A program made the position numbers and the translations under genes. From the NCBI RefSeq assembly GCF_000424005.1, contig NZ_AUJB01000008.1, forward strand, positions 620,001-684,000: a stretch of 64,000 nucleotides of DNA, given 5' to 3'. The stretch is from Pseudobutyrivibrio ruminis CF1b. GTDB lineage: Bacteria > Bacillota > Clostridia > Lachnospirales > Lachnospiraceae. The stretch's first letter is position 1; each line of letters starts with the position of its first letter. The notes below the pieces were generated by a model, which saw nothing but the letters and a program-made list of their open reading frames with translations, had not been told where the DNA came from and ran no database searches. Positions 17,254-26,655 of this stretch are shown here, in pieces.

Positions 17254-17282
17254 TTGCAAAACAAATAATATAATGGTATAAC
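17254..17282 (+). promoter_or_regulatory. Promoter of the DUF2975 operon
   Basis: TTGCAA (17254-17259), 17-bp spacer, TATAAC (17277-17282), 37 bp before the start codon. Confidence 0.6.
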
Positions 17283-17319
17283 ATCATTAAGCAAAAAATG
17301 TGTACTTACGGAGGCAGAT

Positions 17320-17796
17320 ATGAATAACAAATTAGACCGATTCGTAAAAGCGATATTGGATTTTTGTTTTTGTGTGGGAATAATTATTGAGATAGCAGTT
17401 CCCTTTGGTTTGAAGAAAGCAGTTGAATTGATGACTCGACTTTGGAGAGATTCTTCAGCATACTCAGCCATACCAGACAATTATCCAGTTTCAGTTTGTT
17501 CCATAATGATAGTTGGAGCGTTTTGCATTTTGATTATGTATGAGCTCAGAAGAATGATGCAGACTGTAATCGATGATGATGCTTTTGTGCAGCAAAATGT
17601 TATCAGCCTTAAGAGAATGGGAACTTACGCCTTTTGTTTGTCGATTGTGAAATTATTGAGATGTTTTGTTTATTTTACACCGGCAGCAATAATAATAGCC
17701 GCAGCATTTTTCTTTGCTGGGCTTTTCAGTAAGGTTTTATCCAGAGTATTTGATAAGGCTGTTAGATATAAGGAAGAAAATGATTTGACTATTTAA
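17320..17796 (+). CDS. DUF2975-type membrane protein
   Basis: Small integral membrane protein, 158 aa, with four predicted transmembrane helices (~10-32, 50-73, 102-120, 125-148), the layout of the DUF2975 family. The loop DDAFVQQNVISLKRMG (~85-100) is typical of the family. It is followed 23 nt later by a small Cro/C1-type HTH gene. This membrane-protein/HTH pairing is widespread in Firmicutes and its role is unknown. The ATG 17320 has GGAGG upstream. Confidence 0.82.
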   Translation: MNNKLDRFVKAILDFCFCVGIIIEIAVPFGLKKAVELMTRLWRDSSAYSAIPDNYPVSVCSIMIVGAFCILIMYELRRMMQTVIDDDAFVQQNVISLKRMGTYAFCLSIVKLLRCFVYFTPAAIIIAAAFFFAGLFSKVLSRVFDKAVRYKEENDLTI

Positions 17797-17819
17797 TTGG
17801 TATTTATGCGGGAGCAGAG

Positions 17820-18038
17820 ATGATTGTTATAAATTTAGACGTAATGATGGCGAAAAGGAAAATAGGTTTGACCGAACTTGCTGGAAAAGTAGGTATTACA
17901 TTGGCAAATCTATCAATACTTAAGAATAACAAAGCAAAGGCGGTTCGTCTTGAGACTTTAGATGCTATATGTCAGGCTTTAGATTGTCAGCCTGGAGACA
18001 TTTTAGAATACGTAGAAGATGAGACTGAAGAGACCTAA
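17820..18038 (+). CDS. Cro/C1-family helix-turn-helix regulator
   Basis: A 72-aa DNA-binding protein that is almost only an HTH_26-type XRE domain (MMAKRKIGLTELAGKVGIT..NLSILKNNKAKAVRLETL). It partners the upstream DUF2975 gene and likely autoregulates the small operon. It is preceded by GGGAGCAGAG a few bases before the ATG. The target is not identifiable. Confidence 0.88.
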   Translation: MIVINLDVMMAKRKIGLTELAGKVGITLANLSILKNNKAKAVRLETLDAICQALDCQPGDILEYVEDETEET

Positions 18039-18062
18039 AGAGTCTATAAAAAGGAGGATGTT

Positions 18063-19649
18063 ATGGCAGATACATACACAGGACCAAAATATTCAGAGAC
18101 AGAGATAGGCAATATTAAAAGTGAACCAATTCCTTTTGTGCAGAAGGTGGAAATTGAGGAGCAGAAGGGAGATGCAAAGGTATTTCGTAAATACGGAATT
18201 TTATCTTTAATCTTTTCTATTGTATATACTTTCTGCTTGTATAAGAATCATGCAGGAATCACATATCCAATATTTATGTTTGTTACTCTGACATTACTAC
18301 ATATACTCAGAAAAAAAGATGGATTATCTCTATTTACTACTAAAAATGGTAATAAAGCTATTGGAATATTCCACGTAGCGGCACTGATGCTTTTATCTAT
18401 TCATAAGTGCATGTCTACTAGCTGGGCATTGTTATTCCTTGATGGTATAGCAATATTTTTATTATTCTTCAGCCTTGTGCTTTATCTCTATGTAGATACA
18501 ACTGGCTGGGACATTGCAGCATGGGTTGGTGGAATTATGGTTTCAATATTCCTGCCATTCGCACATTTGCTCACTCCATTTTTCGATATGGTACAGTGGT
18601 TTAAGGGCAGAGGCGGAGATATCAGCAAGGAGAAGAAACAGGTTATTTCAGCAGTAGTTATTGGTATTATTTGTGCAATTCCAATGCTTGTAATCGTTAT
18701 CTCTTTATTAAGCTCAGCTGACCTTGTTTTCAACCGTATGTTGGAGAAGATTGTAGAATCGATTCATCTTCCAGACAATTTTGAAGATATAGTTGGTATT
18801 ACATGTACCCTGCTTTTAGCGTTTTTGGGAGCTTACCTTATCCCATTTGTATTTGATAAGGGAGAGATAAAGATTAAAGCCCGCGGAGAGGGAAAAGCTA
18901 ATCCTATCATTGCCATTACATTTACAACAATTATTGGCTTGGTATACCTGGTTTTCTGTTTGATTCAGGTGATGTTCCTTTTCACTGGAACATTGGATCT
19001 TCCATCAGGATACACTTATGCAGAATATGCTCACGAGGGATTTTACCAGCTCCTTACAGTTTGTCTTATTAATGTGGTTATGGTTTCTGTTTGTACAAGA
19101 GAGTTTAAGAAATCAAAGGCTCTCAACTGGGTTCTTTTTGTAATTGGCGCATGCACATATATTATGATTGCATCATCAGTTACAAGAATGATTATGTACA
19201 TTCAGGTTTACAACCTTACATTCCTTAGACTTTTTGTATTATGGTTCCTTGCAGTGCTTTGTATCTGGCTGGCATTTTTGATGGTTACCGTATTAAACAG
19301 AAGCTTCCCAGTGTTCAAAGCTTGTATGATAACAATTACTGTAGCTTATATTGGTTTTGTATTTGCGAATCCAGATTATCAGATAGCAAAATATGATTTG
19401 GCAGTTGTAAAAAATCATACTTATCAGGAATCATATGCCAAGATAGATGAATATGATTCTGTTACATATTACATCCTTAATAACCTTTCGACAGATGCTG
19501 CACCTGCACTTGTAGATGATGAACATCTTCTTCATAAGTTTGGTACATACATTGATAGCAGGGACAGATATTCAAAGAAAAATCGTGAAGGAATTAGAAA
19601 ATACAATTTCTCATATGCAAGAGCGCAGAAGCTGTTTAAAAATGATTAA
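18063..19649 (+). CDS. DUF4173/DUF4153-type polytopic membrane protein
   Basis: Large membrane protein, 528 aa, with about 12 hydrophobic segments between residues 45 and 440, then a ~85-residue soluble C-terminus rich in Tyr, Asp and Lys. The YAEYAHEGFYQLL segment (~318-330) matches the conserved motif of the DUF4173 family. It lies 24 nt after the HTH gene and behind AAGGAGG, so it belongs to the same operon. Function of the family is unknown; a stress- or envelope-related role is guessed from the HTH partner only. Confidence 0.8.
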   Translation: MADTYTGPKYSETEIGNIKSEPIPFVQKVEIEEQKGDAKVFRKYGILSLIFSIVYTFCLYKNHAGITYPIFMFVTLTLLHILRKKDGLSLFTTKNGNKAIGIFHVAALMLLSIHKCMSTSWALLFLDGIAIFLLFFSLVLYLYVDTTGWDIAAWVGGIMVSIFLPFAHLLTPFFDMVQWFKGRGGDISKEKKQVISAVVIGIICAIPMLVIVISLLSSADLVFNRMLEKIVESIHLPDNFEDIVGITCTLLLAFLGAYLIPFVFDKGEIKIKARGEGKANPIIAITFTTIIGLVYLVFCLIQVMFLFTGTLDLPSGYTYAEYAHEGFYQLLTVCLINVVMVSVCTREFKKSKALNWVLFVIGACTYIMIASSVTRMIMYIQVYNLTFLRLFVLWFLAVLCIWLAFLMVTVLNRSFPVFKACMITITVAYIGFVFANPDYQIAKYDLAVVKNHTYQESYAKIDEYDSVTYYILNNLSTDAAPALVDDEHLLHKFGTYIDSRDRYSKKNREGIRKYNFSYARAQKLFKND

Positions 19650-19741
19650 AAGTTGCCAGAATGTAAAAAAATTAAATGTAATGCTTTATATAACTCCAAA
19701 TATGATATTATAGTCATATATCAGATACGGGAGGTGTAGGT

Positions 19742-19909
19742 ATGGCAGATAAGAATAAAGAGGCAACATTTGTAGTTCATATAAATAAGTGTGAGAATGA
19801 AAGCTGGCAGGGCCAGGTGACATGGGCTGACCGCGACGAGAAGATTAACTTCCGCAGCGCAATGGAGCTCATGAATATTATGGATGCAGCATTAGATTCA
19901 GAAGAATAA
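19742..19909 (+). CDS. Conserved small protein (55 aa), unknown function
   Basis: Read directly from the sequence: ATG 19742 to TAA 19907-19909, with a strong GGGAGGTG 5 nt upstream. The protein contains FVVHINKCENESWQGQVTW and FRSAMELMNIMDAAL. This WQGxVxW..FRSxxEL pattern recurs, as far as I recall, in many short uncharacterised Lachnospiraceae proteins. Soluble and acidic, with no cysteine pair or membrane segment. It ends 20 nt before a long hairpin that closes the transcript. Confidence 0.8.
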   Translation: MADKNKEATFVVHINKCENESWQGQVTWADRDEKINFRSAMELMNIMDAALDSEE

Positions 19910-19929
19910 GATATAACTCGAAATTAAGA

Positions 19930-20029
19930 AACCCCAGTTACACTCTCAAGCCTTAGATATTGCACCGTTCAGCTGAAGAAAGCTTCACTTGTGCAACACT
20001 AAGAGCTTGATAGTTACTGGGGTTTTATT
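19930..20029. terminator. Long multi-part hairpin between convergent genes
   Basis: Nested pairings: AACCCCAGT (19930-19938) / ACTGGGGTT (20015-20023); TCAAGC (19946-19951) / GCTTGA (20005-20010); CTTAG (19952-19956) / CTAAG (19999-20003); TTGCAC (19960-19965) / GTGCAA (19991-19996); inner GAAG/CTTC. On the plus strand it ends in TTTTATTTT, so it can terminate the small-protein transcript. At almost 100 nt it is far longer than a plain terminator. It also lies immediately 3' of argG on the other strand. Confidence 0.75.
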
Positions 20030-21253
20030 TTACTTTAGATTTTTATTTTCCTGAAGCTTCATGGCACGTACTTTAAGTGGAAGTCCCCAAAGTGTGATGA
20101 ATCCTTCAGCGTCGTGGTGATCATAAAGGTCGCCTGTTGTGAAGCTTGCAAGGCTCTCTGAGTAGAGTGAGTATGGTGATGTAGTGCCAGCCTTGATGAT
20201 GTTGCCCTTGTAAAGCTTGAACTTAACTTCTCCAGTAACATACTCCTGTGTAGACTTTACAAATGCCTGAATAGCGTCACAAAGTGGTGTGAACCATTTT
20301 CCTTCGTAGCAAACCTGAGCAAGCTTATTGCCCATTTCCTTTTTCATTTCCATTGTCGCGCGGTCGAGACAAAGCTCTTCAAGCTGAGCGTGTGCCTCCA
20401 TAAGGATAGTGCCGCCTGGTGTCTCATATACGCCACGAGACTTCATACCAACAACACGGTTCTCTACAATATCAACAATTCCAATACCATTTCTTCCGCC
20501 GATTTCATTGAGTTCTTTGATGATATCAGATACCTTCATCTGCTTTCCGTTTACAGAAGTAGGAACACCCTTCTCAAATGTCATAGTTACATATTCAGCC
20601 TTTTCTGGAGCCTTCTCTGGTGGAGTAGTAAGTACAAGAAGGTGATCGTAGTTTGGCTCCTGTGAAGGATCTTCAAGCTCAAGACCTTCGTGGCTGATAT
20701 GCCAAAGGTTTCTGTCACGGCTGTAAGACTGATCTGTCGAGAATGGAAGGTCGATTCCATGAGCCTTACAGTAATCAATCTCATCCTGACGAGACTGAAG
20801 CTTCCATTTATCATTTCTCCAAGGAGCAATTACCTTAATATCTGGAGCAAGAGCTTTGATACCAAGTTCGAAACGAATCTGATCATTTCCCTTACCAGTA
20901 GCACCGTGGCAGATAGCTACAGCGCCTTCTTTTCTGGCAATCTCAACAAGCTTTGCAGCGATTCCTGGACGAGCCATAGCTGTTCCAAGAAGGTATTTGT
21001 TCTCGTAAATAGCACCAGCCTGAACGCAAGGTACAATGTAATTGTCACAGAAGTCATCAACAATATCTTCTATATATAATTTAGAAGCTCCTGATGCCTT
21101 GGCTCTCTCTGAGAGACCATCTAATTCTTCGCCCTGTCCACAATCGATACAGCAGCAGATAACTTCGTATCCATAATTCTCCTTGAGCCATGGAATGATA
21201 GCAGTGGTATCAAGACCACCTGAGTAAGCAAGTACAACTTTTTCCTGTGCCAT
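20030..21253 (-). CDS. argG: Argininosuccinate synthase
   Basis: Joins citrulline and aspartate with ATP to give argininosuccinate, the penultimate step of arginine synthesis; cytoplasmic. 407 aa, normal length. AYSGGLDT P-loop of the N-type ATP pyrophosphatase fold at residue 9, the [10 protein letters not shown] motif (~121), and [10 protein letters not shown] (~273). A good AAGGAG lies before ATG 21253. It is transcribed divergently from argC, sharing an intergenic region with ARG-box-like sites. argH is not in the window. Confidence 0.96.
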   Translation of the reverse strand: MAQEKVVLAYSGGLDTTAIIPWLKENYGYEVICCCIDCGQGEELDGLSERAKASGASKLYIEDIVDDFCDNYIVPCVQAGAIYENKYLLGTAMARPGIAAKLVEIARKEGAVAICHGATGKGNDQIRFELGIKALAPDIKVIAPWRNDKWKLQSRQDEIDYCKAHGIDLPFSTDQSYSRDRNLWHISHEGLELEDPSQEPNYDHLLVLTTPPEKAPEKAEYVTMTFEKGVPTSVNGKQMKVSDIIKELNEIGGRNGIGIVDIVENRVVGMKSRGVYETPGGTILMEAHAQLEELCLDRATMEMKKEMGNKLAQVCYEGKWFTPLCDAIQAFVKSTQEYVTGEVKFKLYKGNIIKAGTTSPYSLYSESLASFTTGDLYDHHDAEGFITLWGLPLKVRAMKLQENKNLK

Positions 21254-21336
21254 AGTAGTTCTCCTTTATCTGATAATTTTGTGTTCCATTGAATGAATTT
21301 GAACAAATCATACACCACCTGATTTAATATTTCAAG

Positions 21337-21430
21337 TGCAAATTTATGCATAAATAGGGTATAAAAATGAATTATGTTAAAATTATACTTGATTTATCCG
21401 AAATATAGATGTATATTTATGCAAATTTAT
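21337..21430. promoter_or_regulatory. Possible ArgR operators between argG and argC
   Basis: TGCAAATTTATGCA (21337-21350), extended by TAAATA to 21356, and TATTTATGCAAATTTAT ending at 21430 are A+T-rich dyads resembling ARG boxes (TGnAT-W4-ATnCA type). They lie about 70 bp apart in opposite sense. Placement between two divergent arginine transcription units fits ArgR control. The match is by eye and not scored. Confidence 0.4.
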
Positions 21431-21445
21431 TTTATAAAATTTCAC

Positions 21446-21480
21446 TGTAGTACTTTACTTTGTGAAAGTGAAGTACTACA
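21446..21480. repeat. 16-bp hairpin in argG-argC intergenic region
   Basis: TGTAGTACTTTACTTT (21446-21461), loop GTG, AAAGTGAAGTACTACA (21465-21480): one G-T wobble, otherwise perfect. No T-run follows, so it is not a terminator. Lies about 70 bp upstream of argC; could be an operator dyad or a leader-RNA hairpin. Confidence 0.6.
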
Positions 21481-21551
21481 ATCAATAGTAAATTATTCAT
21501 GACCGTTTTGGAAGTGAAAATTACACAAAATTAGAAAAGGAATGGACAGCT

Positions 21552-22604
21552 ATGATTAAGGTAGGAATTATTGGTGCTACCGGTTATGCGGGAGCAGAAA
21601 TTGTTAGGTTGTTATACAGTCATCCAGAGGCAGAAATCGTTTGGTACGGTTCCCGATCATATGTAGATGAGCGATTTGCTTCTATATATAAGAACATGTT
21701 CACTTTGGTAGAGGACAAATGTCTTGATGATAACATTGTTGAACTGTCAAAGCAGGTAGATGTTATTTTCACGGCTACACCTCAGGGATACTTGGCAGGA
21801 GTTCTTACTGAAGAGATTCTTAATAACTGTAAGGTAATTGATTTATCTGCAGATTATCGTATCAAAGACGTTGCTACATATGAAAAGTGGTACGGCATTG
21901 AGCACAAGAGTCCACAGTTTATAGAGGAAGCTGTTTATGGCCTTTGCGAGATAAATAGAGATAAGGAAAAGAATGCAAGACTTATTGCTAACCCAGGTTG
22001 CTACACAACATGCTCAATTCTTACCGCATATCCGTTAGTAAAGGCAGGTCTCATTGATCCATCTACACTTATCGTAGATGCAAAGTCAGGAACTTCAGGT
22101 GCAGGTCGTGGTGCCAAGCTTCCTAATTTATATTGTGAGGTTAATGAGAGCATCAAGGCATACGGTGTCACATCACACCGACATACACCAGAGATTGAAG
22201 AGCAGCTTGGATATGCCTGTGGACAGGAAATTATGATTAATTTCACTCCTCATCTTGTTCCTATGAACAGAGGAATCCTTGTTACAGAGTATGCAAGCCT
22301 TGTGAAGAAGGATGGAAAGCTTCCTACTAAGGAAGAAATTATGAAGGCATATCATGATGCTTATGATAATGAATTTTTCGTTCGAGTTCTTGAATACGGT
22401 GAGTGTCCAGAAACAAAGTGGGTTGAAGGCAGCAACTTTGTGGATGTAAGCTGCATCATCGATGAACGTACAGGCCGAGTAGTTATGATGGGCGCTCTTG
22501 ATAATCTGGTTAAGGGTGCTGCAGGACAGGCTGTTCAGAATATGAATATTATTTTCGGACTTGATGAAAAGATGGGACTTGATTTTGCACCAATGTTCCC
22601 ATAG
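21552..22604 (+). CDS. argC: N-acetyl-gamma-glutamyl-phosphate reductase
   Basis: NADPH-dependent reduction of N-acetylglutamyl phosphate to the semialdehyde, third step of arginine synthesis. 350 aa. N-terminal GIIGATGYAGAEIVRLL nucleotide-binding motif, catalytic Cys in NPGCYTT (~149), and the HRHTPEIEEQLG segment (~213). Starts at ATG 21552 behind AAAAGGAATGG. First gene of the operon that continues with GNAT, argJ, argB and argD after an unusual structured gap. Confidence 0.96.
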   Translation: MIKVGIIGATGYAGAEIVRLLYSHPEAEIVWYGSRSYVDERFASIYKNMFTLVEDKCLDDNIVELSKQVDVIFTATPQGYLAGVLTEEILNNCKVIDLSADYRIKDVATYEKWYGIEHKSPQFIEEAVYGLCEINRDKEKNARLIANPGCYTTCSILTAYPLVKAGLIDPSTLIVDAKSGTSGAGRGAKLPNLYCEVNESIKAYGVTSHRHTPEIEEQLGYACGQEIMINFTPHLVPMNRGILVTEYASLVKKDGKLPTKEEIMKAYHDAYDNEFFVRVLEYGECPETKWVEGSNFVDVSCIIDERTGRVVMMGALDNLVKGAAGQAVQNMNIIFGLDEKMGLDFAPMFP

Positions 22605-22747
22605 GTTTTTGTTTTTCATCAGAAAAACAAAAACCGGACAATAGCAACATTTATCTGAAAGAGAAATGTTGTCCTGCAAAGCAGGATTATTGTGGGCTTT
22701 TCCTTATTGCCCACAATAACTCATAAGTGGTTTTAGTTAGGAGTTAT
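22604..22747 (+). promoter_or_regulatory. Hairpin-rich intergenic leader with RBS-sequestering alternative
   Basis: Four stems follow in order. H1: GGTTTTTGTTTTT (22604-22616) / AAAAACAAAAACC (22623-22635), 13 bp perfect. H2: GGAC and AACATTT (22636-22652) pair with AAATGTT and GTCC (22664-22674). H3: CCTGC/GCAGG (22673-22685). H4: TTATTGTGGGC (22687-22697) / GCCCACAATAA (22709-22719). An alternative stem, ATAACTC (22716-22722) / GAGTTAT (22741-22747), would mask the GGAG of the next gene and cannot form together with H4. The layout resembles a translational attenuator; the ligand or signal is unknown. Confidence 0.6.
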
Positions 22748-22750
22748 ATT

Positions 22751-23254
22751 ATGGTTACAACAAAAGAAAGCGTTAAAGTTACTTTAGATTTAGGGGTACA
22801 TATGAATTATACAATCAGGACTATGGAAGAAAGCGATTATGATGAGGTTTATGAGCTTTGGACTACTATCCATGGTTTTGCAATGAGAAGCCTGGATGAT
22901 TCAAAAGAAGGTGTTGTTAGAGTATTAAAGAGAAATCCAGGGTTGTCTGTTGTTGCAGTTTCTGGTGGCAAGATTGTAGGTTCCATTCTTGTAGGTCACG
23001 ACGGAAGAAGAGCTTGCTTCTATCACGTATGTGTTCATGAAGATTATCGTAAACACGGTATTGGAAAAGCTATGGCATCAGAAGCTATGATGAGACTTAA
23101 GGTTGAAGGAATCAATAAGATTCAACTGGTGGCATTTAAGGAAAATGCCCTTGGTAATGGCTTTTGGCAGGCTGAGCAGTGGATTATGCGAGATGATTTA
23201 AATGTATATGACTTCGTATTAAATGAAGCAAATATCACAGCATTTAATAAATAG
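22751..23254 (+). CDS. GNAT-family N-acetyltransferase in arginine operon
   Basis: Acetyl-CoA-dependent acetyltransferase, 167 aa from ATG 22751 (TAGGAG 7 nt upstream). An internal ATG at 22802, preceded by AGGGG, matches the usual domain start (MNYTIRTMEESDYDEV) and would give 150 aa, so the start is uncertain. GNAT landmarks: VCVHEDYRKHGIGKAM acetyl-CoA loop (~95-110). Its place between argC and argJ suggests it acetylates glutamate (an ArgA-like role) or another pathway amine, although ArgJ already recycles acetyl groups. That function is inference. Confidence 0.82.
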   Translation: MVTTKESVKVTLDLGVHMNYTIRTMEESDYDEVYELWTTIHGFAMRSLDDSKEGVVRVLKRNPGLSVVAVSGGKIVGSILVGHDGRRACFYHVCVHEDYRKHGIGKAMASEAMMRLKVEGINKIQLVAFKENALGNGFWQAEQWIMRDDLNVYDFVLNEANITAFNK

Positions 23255-23263
23255 GAGATTACT

Positions 23264-24487
23264 ATGAAAGAGATTCAGGGTGGAATTACATCTGCAAAGG
23301 GATTTAAGGCTGCAAGTTGCGCAGCAGGAATAAAATATCAGGGACGAACTGATATGGCTATGGTATATTCAGAGGTTCCATGCGTCAGCGCAGGTACATT
23401 TACAAGCAATGTGGTAAAGGCTGCATGTGTTCAGTGGGATATGAATATCGTAAAAGCGAATAAGCCTATGCAGGCTGTTGTTATTAACTCAGGAATAGCA
23501 AATGCATGTACAGGTCAGGAAGGTTTTGACGCCTGTGAGGCCACCGCAAAGGGAGTAGAAAAGACTCTTGGCGTTAGCTTTGATTCTGTGGCTGTTGCAT
23601 CTACCGGAGTTATTGGAATGCAGCTTCCAGTTGATAAGCTTGTGGCTGGTGTTGAAGCTATGGCACTTGCTCTTGATGGAAGTATTGAAGCAGGAACAGC
23701 CGCATCAAAGGCAATTATGACTACGGACACAGTTAATAAGGAAATTGCTGTAGAGTTTACAGTGGGAGGAGTTACAGCCACTCTTGGTGGAATGAGTAAA
23801 GGCTCTGGAATGATTCATCCTAATATGTGCACAATGCTTGCATTCCTTGGTACTGATGTAGCCATTGAAAAATCTCTTCTTCAGAAGGCTGTAAGTGAGG
23901 TGGTTGCAGACAGCTTTAACATGATTACAGTTGATGGAGATACATCTACAAACGATACACTTCTTTGCATGGCCAATGGATTGGCTGGTAATAAGACAAT
24001 AGACAGTGAAGGTGCTGATTATGAAAGCTTCAAGGAAGCCCTTACATTCGTATGTACGAATCTTGCAAAGCGAATGGCAGCAGATGGAGAGGGAGCGAGC
24101 AAGCTTTTTGAGGCAAAGGTTGTAAATGCTAAATCGGTGGCTGATGCAAAGACTCTTTCAAGAGCCATCGTCGGTTCAAACCTTTCAAAAGCAGCAATCT
24201 TTGGATGCGATGCCAACTTCGGACGTTTCCTTTGTGCTATGGGATATTCTGGAGCTGATTTTGATCAAAACGATGTTGAGTTGTTTTTCAAAAGTGTAAA
24301 TGGTGAGTTAAAGGTATTCGATAAGGGGACACCAATTGTTTTCGACGAAGACAAGGCTCTTGAGATAATGAAAGCTGATGCAGTAACAGTTTATGTTGAT
24401 ATGCATGAAGGTGATGCAGAGGCTACAGCATGGGGCTGTGATTTGACATATGATTACGTAAAGATTAACGCGGACTACCGCTCATAG
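23264..24487 (+). CDS. argJ: Bifunctional ornithine acetyltransferase/N-acetylglutamate synthase
   Basis: Transfers the acetyl group from N-acetylornithine to glutamate, giving the cyclic arginine pathway. 407 aa precursor that self-cleaves into two chains. The cleavage region reads KGSGMIHPNMCTML (~185), with the nucleophilic Thr kept but the residue before it Cys rather than the common Ala. GCDANFGRFLCAMGYSG (~315) is conserved. 9 nt after the GNAT gene, 12 nt before argB. Confidence 0.95.
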   Translation: MKEIQGGITSAKGFKAASCAAGIKYQGRTDMAMVYSEVPCVSAGTFTSNVVKAACVQWDMNIVKANKPMQAVVINSGIANACTGQEGFDACEATAKGVEKTLGVSFDSVAVASTGVIGMQLPVDKLVAGVEAMALALDGSIEAGTAASKAIMTTDTVNKEIAVEFTVGGVTATLGGMSKGSGMIHPNMCTMLAFLGTDVAIEKSLLQKAVSEVVADSFNMITVDGDTSTNDTLLCMANGLAGNKTIDSEGADYESFKEALTFVCTNLAKRMAADGEGASKLFEAKVVNAKSVADAKTLSRAIVGSNLSKAAIFGCDANFGRFLCAMGYSGADFDQNDVELFFKSVNGELKVFDKGTPIVFDEDKALEIMKADAVTVYVDMHEGDAEATAWGCDLTYDYVKINADYRS

Positions 24488-24499
24488 GAGGGAAAAGTT

Positions 24500-25396
24500 A
24501 TGGATAGCAGTATGCAGCCAATATTAGATAAGGCACAGGTTTTAATCGAGGCATTACCATATATTCAGAGATTTAATCGTAAGATTATGATTGTAAAATA
24601 TGGTGGCAGCGCCATGGTTGACGAAGAATTGAAGAAGCAGGTAATACAGGATGTTACTTTGCTTAAGCTTGTTGGCTTTAAGCCTATCATCGTTCACGGC
24701 GGTGGTAAGGAAATCAGCAAATGGGTGGAGAAGAACGGCATCAAGCCAGAGTTCATCAATGGTCTTCGAAAGACTGATGAAGCTACAATGGAAATTGCTG
24801 AGATGGTTTTAAATAAGGTTAATAAGTCTTTGGTTCAGAACGTTCAGTCACTTGGAGTAAATGCTATCGGTGTATCTGGAAAAGACGGTGGTCTTTTAAA
24901 GGTGGATAAGAAGCTTTCAGATGGACAGGATATTGGCTTCGTTGGAGAAATTAAAGAGGTTAATCCAAAGATTCTTTTGGACCTTCTTGAAAAGGATTTC
25001 CTTCCAATTGTTTGTCCTATCGGAATGGATGACAATTTTGAGACTTACAATATCAATGCAGATGATGCAGCATGCGCAATTGCAAAAGCTCTTAATGCTG
25101 AAAAGCTTGCATTCCTAACAGATATCGAGGGCGTATATAAAGATAAGGACGACCCATCAACACTTATTTCTGAGATGACAGTCGATGAGGCCAGAGCACT
25201 TATCGGAGATGGATATATTGGTGGAGGAATGCTTCCAAAGCTTACAAATTGTATCGATGCAATTGAGCAGGGTGTTAACAGAGTACATATTTTGGACGGA
25301 AGAATTGCTCATTGTCTGTTATTGGAATTCTTTACTAACAAAGGTATTGGAACAGCTATTATCGGAAACAAGGACACGAGGTATTACGATGAATAA
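24500..25396 (+). CDS. argB: Acetylglutamate kinase
   Basis: Phosphorylates N-acetylglutamate, second step of the pathway. 298 aa. KYGGSAM (~33) and HGGGKEIS (~68) form the amino-acid-kinase phosphate loops, and the C-terminal [11 protein letters not shown] is typical. The N-terminal helix present in arginine-inhibited hexameric enzymes seems to be there ([17 protein letters not shown]), so feedback inhibition by arginine is plausible. Overlaps argD by 8 nt. Confidence 0.95.
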   Translation: MDSSMQPILDKAQVLIEALPYIQRFNRKIMIVKYGGSAMVDEELKKQVIQDVTLLKLVGFKPIIVHGGGKEISKWVEKNGIKPEFINGLRKTDEATMEIAEMVLNKVNKSLVQNVQSLGVNAIGVSGKDGGLLKVDKKLSDGQDIGFVGEIKEVNPKILLDLLEKDFLPIVCPIGMDDNFETYNINADDAACAIAKALNAEKLAFLTDIEGVYKDKDDPSTLISEMTVDEARALIGDGYIGGGMLPKLTNCIDAIEQGVNRVHILDGRIAHCLLLEFFTNKGIGTAIIGNKDTRYYDE

Positions 25397-26588
25397 AAAG
25401 GAATATATCGAAAAAGCAGAAGAAAATTTACTACATGTTTACAATCGATTCCCGGTTATTTTTGATTATGGAAAGGGTGTTCATCTATATGATGAACTGG
25501 ATCAGGAATATCTTGATTTTGCATCTGGAATTGGTGTAATGGCATTTGGATATGGAAATGAAGATTATGAAGATGCACTTATCACACAGCTCAAGAGAAT
25601 TACTCATACGTCAAATCTTTACTATCATATTCCAATGATTGAGGCTGCAGAAAAGCTTTCCAAGGCTTCAGGAATGGATAAGGTTTTCTTTACAAATTCA
25701 GGAGCAGAAGCAATCGAAGGTGCGCTTAAAACTGCAAAAAAATATGCTTATACAAGAAGAGGTGCAGGAGATTATGAGATAATTGCCATGGAAAATAGTT
25801 TTCATGGTCGTACAGTGGGTTCACTTTCAGTTACAGGAACAGAGCATTATCGTGAGCCTTTCTATCCACTTATGGCAGGTGTAAAGTTTGCTACATTTAA
25901 TGATTTTGGCTCAGTTCTCGCCAACCTTTCTGATAAGACATGCGCAATTATCATGGAGACAGTTCAGGGAGAGGGCGGATTATATCCAGCTGATAAGGAT
26001 TTCCTTCAGAAGGTTCGCCAGCTTTGCGATGACGAAGGCATTCTTCTCATATTAGATGAAATTCAGTGCGGTATGGGACGTACAGGCAGCATGTACGCAT
26101 TCCAGCAGTATGATGTAAAGCCGGACATTCTTACTACAGCAAAGGCTCTTGGTAATGGCGTACCAGTTGGAGCCTTTTGTGTAACTGATAAAGTGGCTGA
26201 GCAGTCATTGGTTCCAGGTGACCATGGTACCACCTATGGAGGAAATCCGCTTTGTGCTACAGCAGTCTCACAGGTGTTTGACATGTTCCAGGAATATAAG
26301 CTTACAGAACATGTTCAGGAGATAGCTGCTTATTTAGAAGATGTTTTGGATGTATTTGTAAATAAATATGATTTCGTTACTGAGCGAAGAGGAATGGGAC
26401 TTATGCAGGGACTGGTTCTTACTATTCCTGTGAAAGACGTTGTTTCTAAGGCTTTGCTTGAAGAACATCTTGTGGTTCTATCTGCAGGAAAGGATGTATT
26501 GAGACTTTTACCTCCTCTTGTAATAACAGAACAGGATGTTGATGTATTTAAAGAAAAACTTGAGAAAGTATTTGATTCTTTCCTTTAA
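25389..26588 (+). CDS. argD: Acetylornithine aminotransferase
   Basis: PLP-dependent transaminase giving N-acetylornithine. 399 aa from ATG 25389; an open frame extends far upstream inside argB, but the family start ([20 protein letters not shown]) and the 8-nt overlap set the start here. [14 protein letters not shown] (~100), [12 protein letters not shown] (~222) and the PLP lysine in [14 protein letters not shown] (~250) are visible. Last gene of the arg operon; no convincing terminator with a T-run was seen after it. Confidence 0.95.
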   Translation: MNKKEYIEKAEENLLHVYNRFPVIFDYGKGVHLYDELDQEYLDFASGIGVMAFGYGNEDYEDALITQLKRITHTSNLYYHIPMIEAAEKLSKASGMDKVFFTNSGAEAIEGALKTAKKYAYTRRGAGDYEIIAMENSFHGRTVGSLSVTGTEHYREPFYPLMAGVKFATFNDFGSVLANLSDKTCAIIMETVQGEGGLYPADKDFLQKVRQLCDDEGILLILDEIQCGMGRTGSMYAFQQYDVKPDILTTAKALGNGVPVGAFCVTDKVAEQSLVPGDHGTTYGGNPLCATAVSQVFDMFQEYKLTEHVQEIAAYLEDVLDVFVNKYDFVTERRGMGLMQGLVLTIPVKDVVSKALLEEHLVVLSAGKDVLRLLPPLVITEQDVDVFKEKLEKVFDSFL

Positions 26589-26655
26589 ATATAAGGAAAA
26601 ACACGGCTGAGAAGAATGTTATGAAAAAATCTACCGAAATAATAACGTAAAACTA

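Noticed and set aside
22173-22679. 168-aa minus ORF over argC and the leader
   Set aside because: Shadow; runs across the hairpin region, no RBS or family.
25185-25388. Upstream extension of argD inside argB
   Set aside because: Frame stays open by chance; family start and overlap of 8 nt fit ATG 25389.
26579-26600. Terminator after argD
   Set aside because: TTTCCTT/AAGGAAA can pair, but the stem is weak and A-rich with no T-run on the plus strand.
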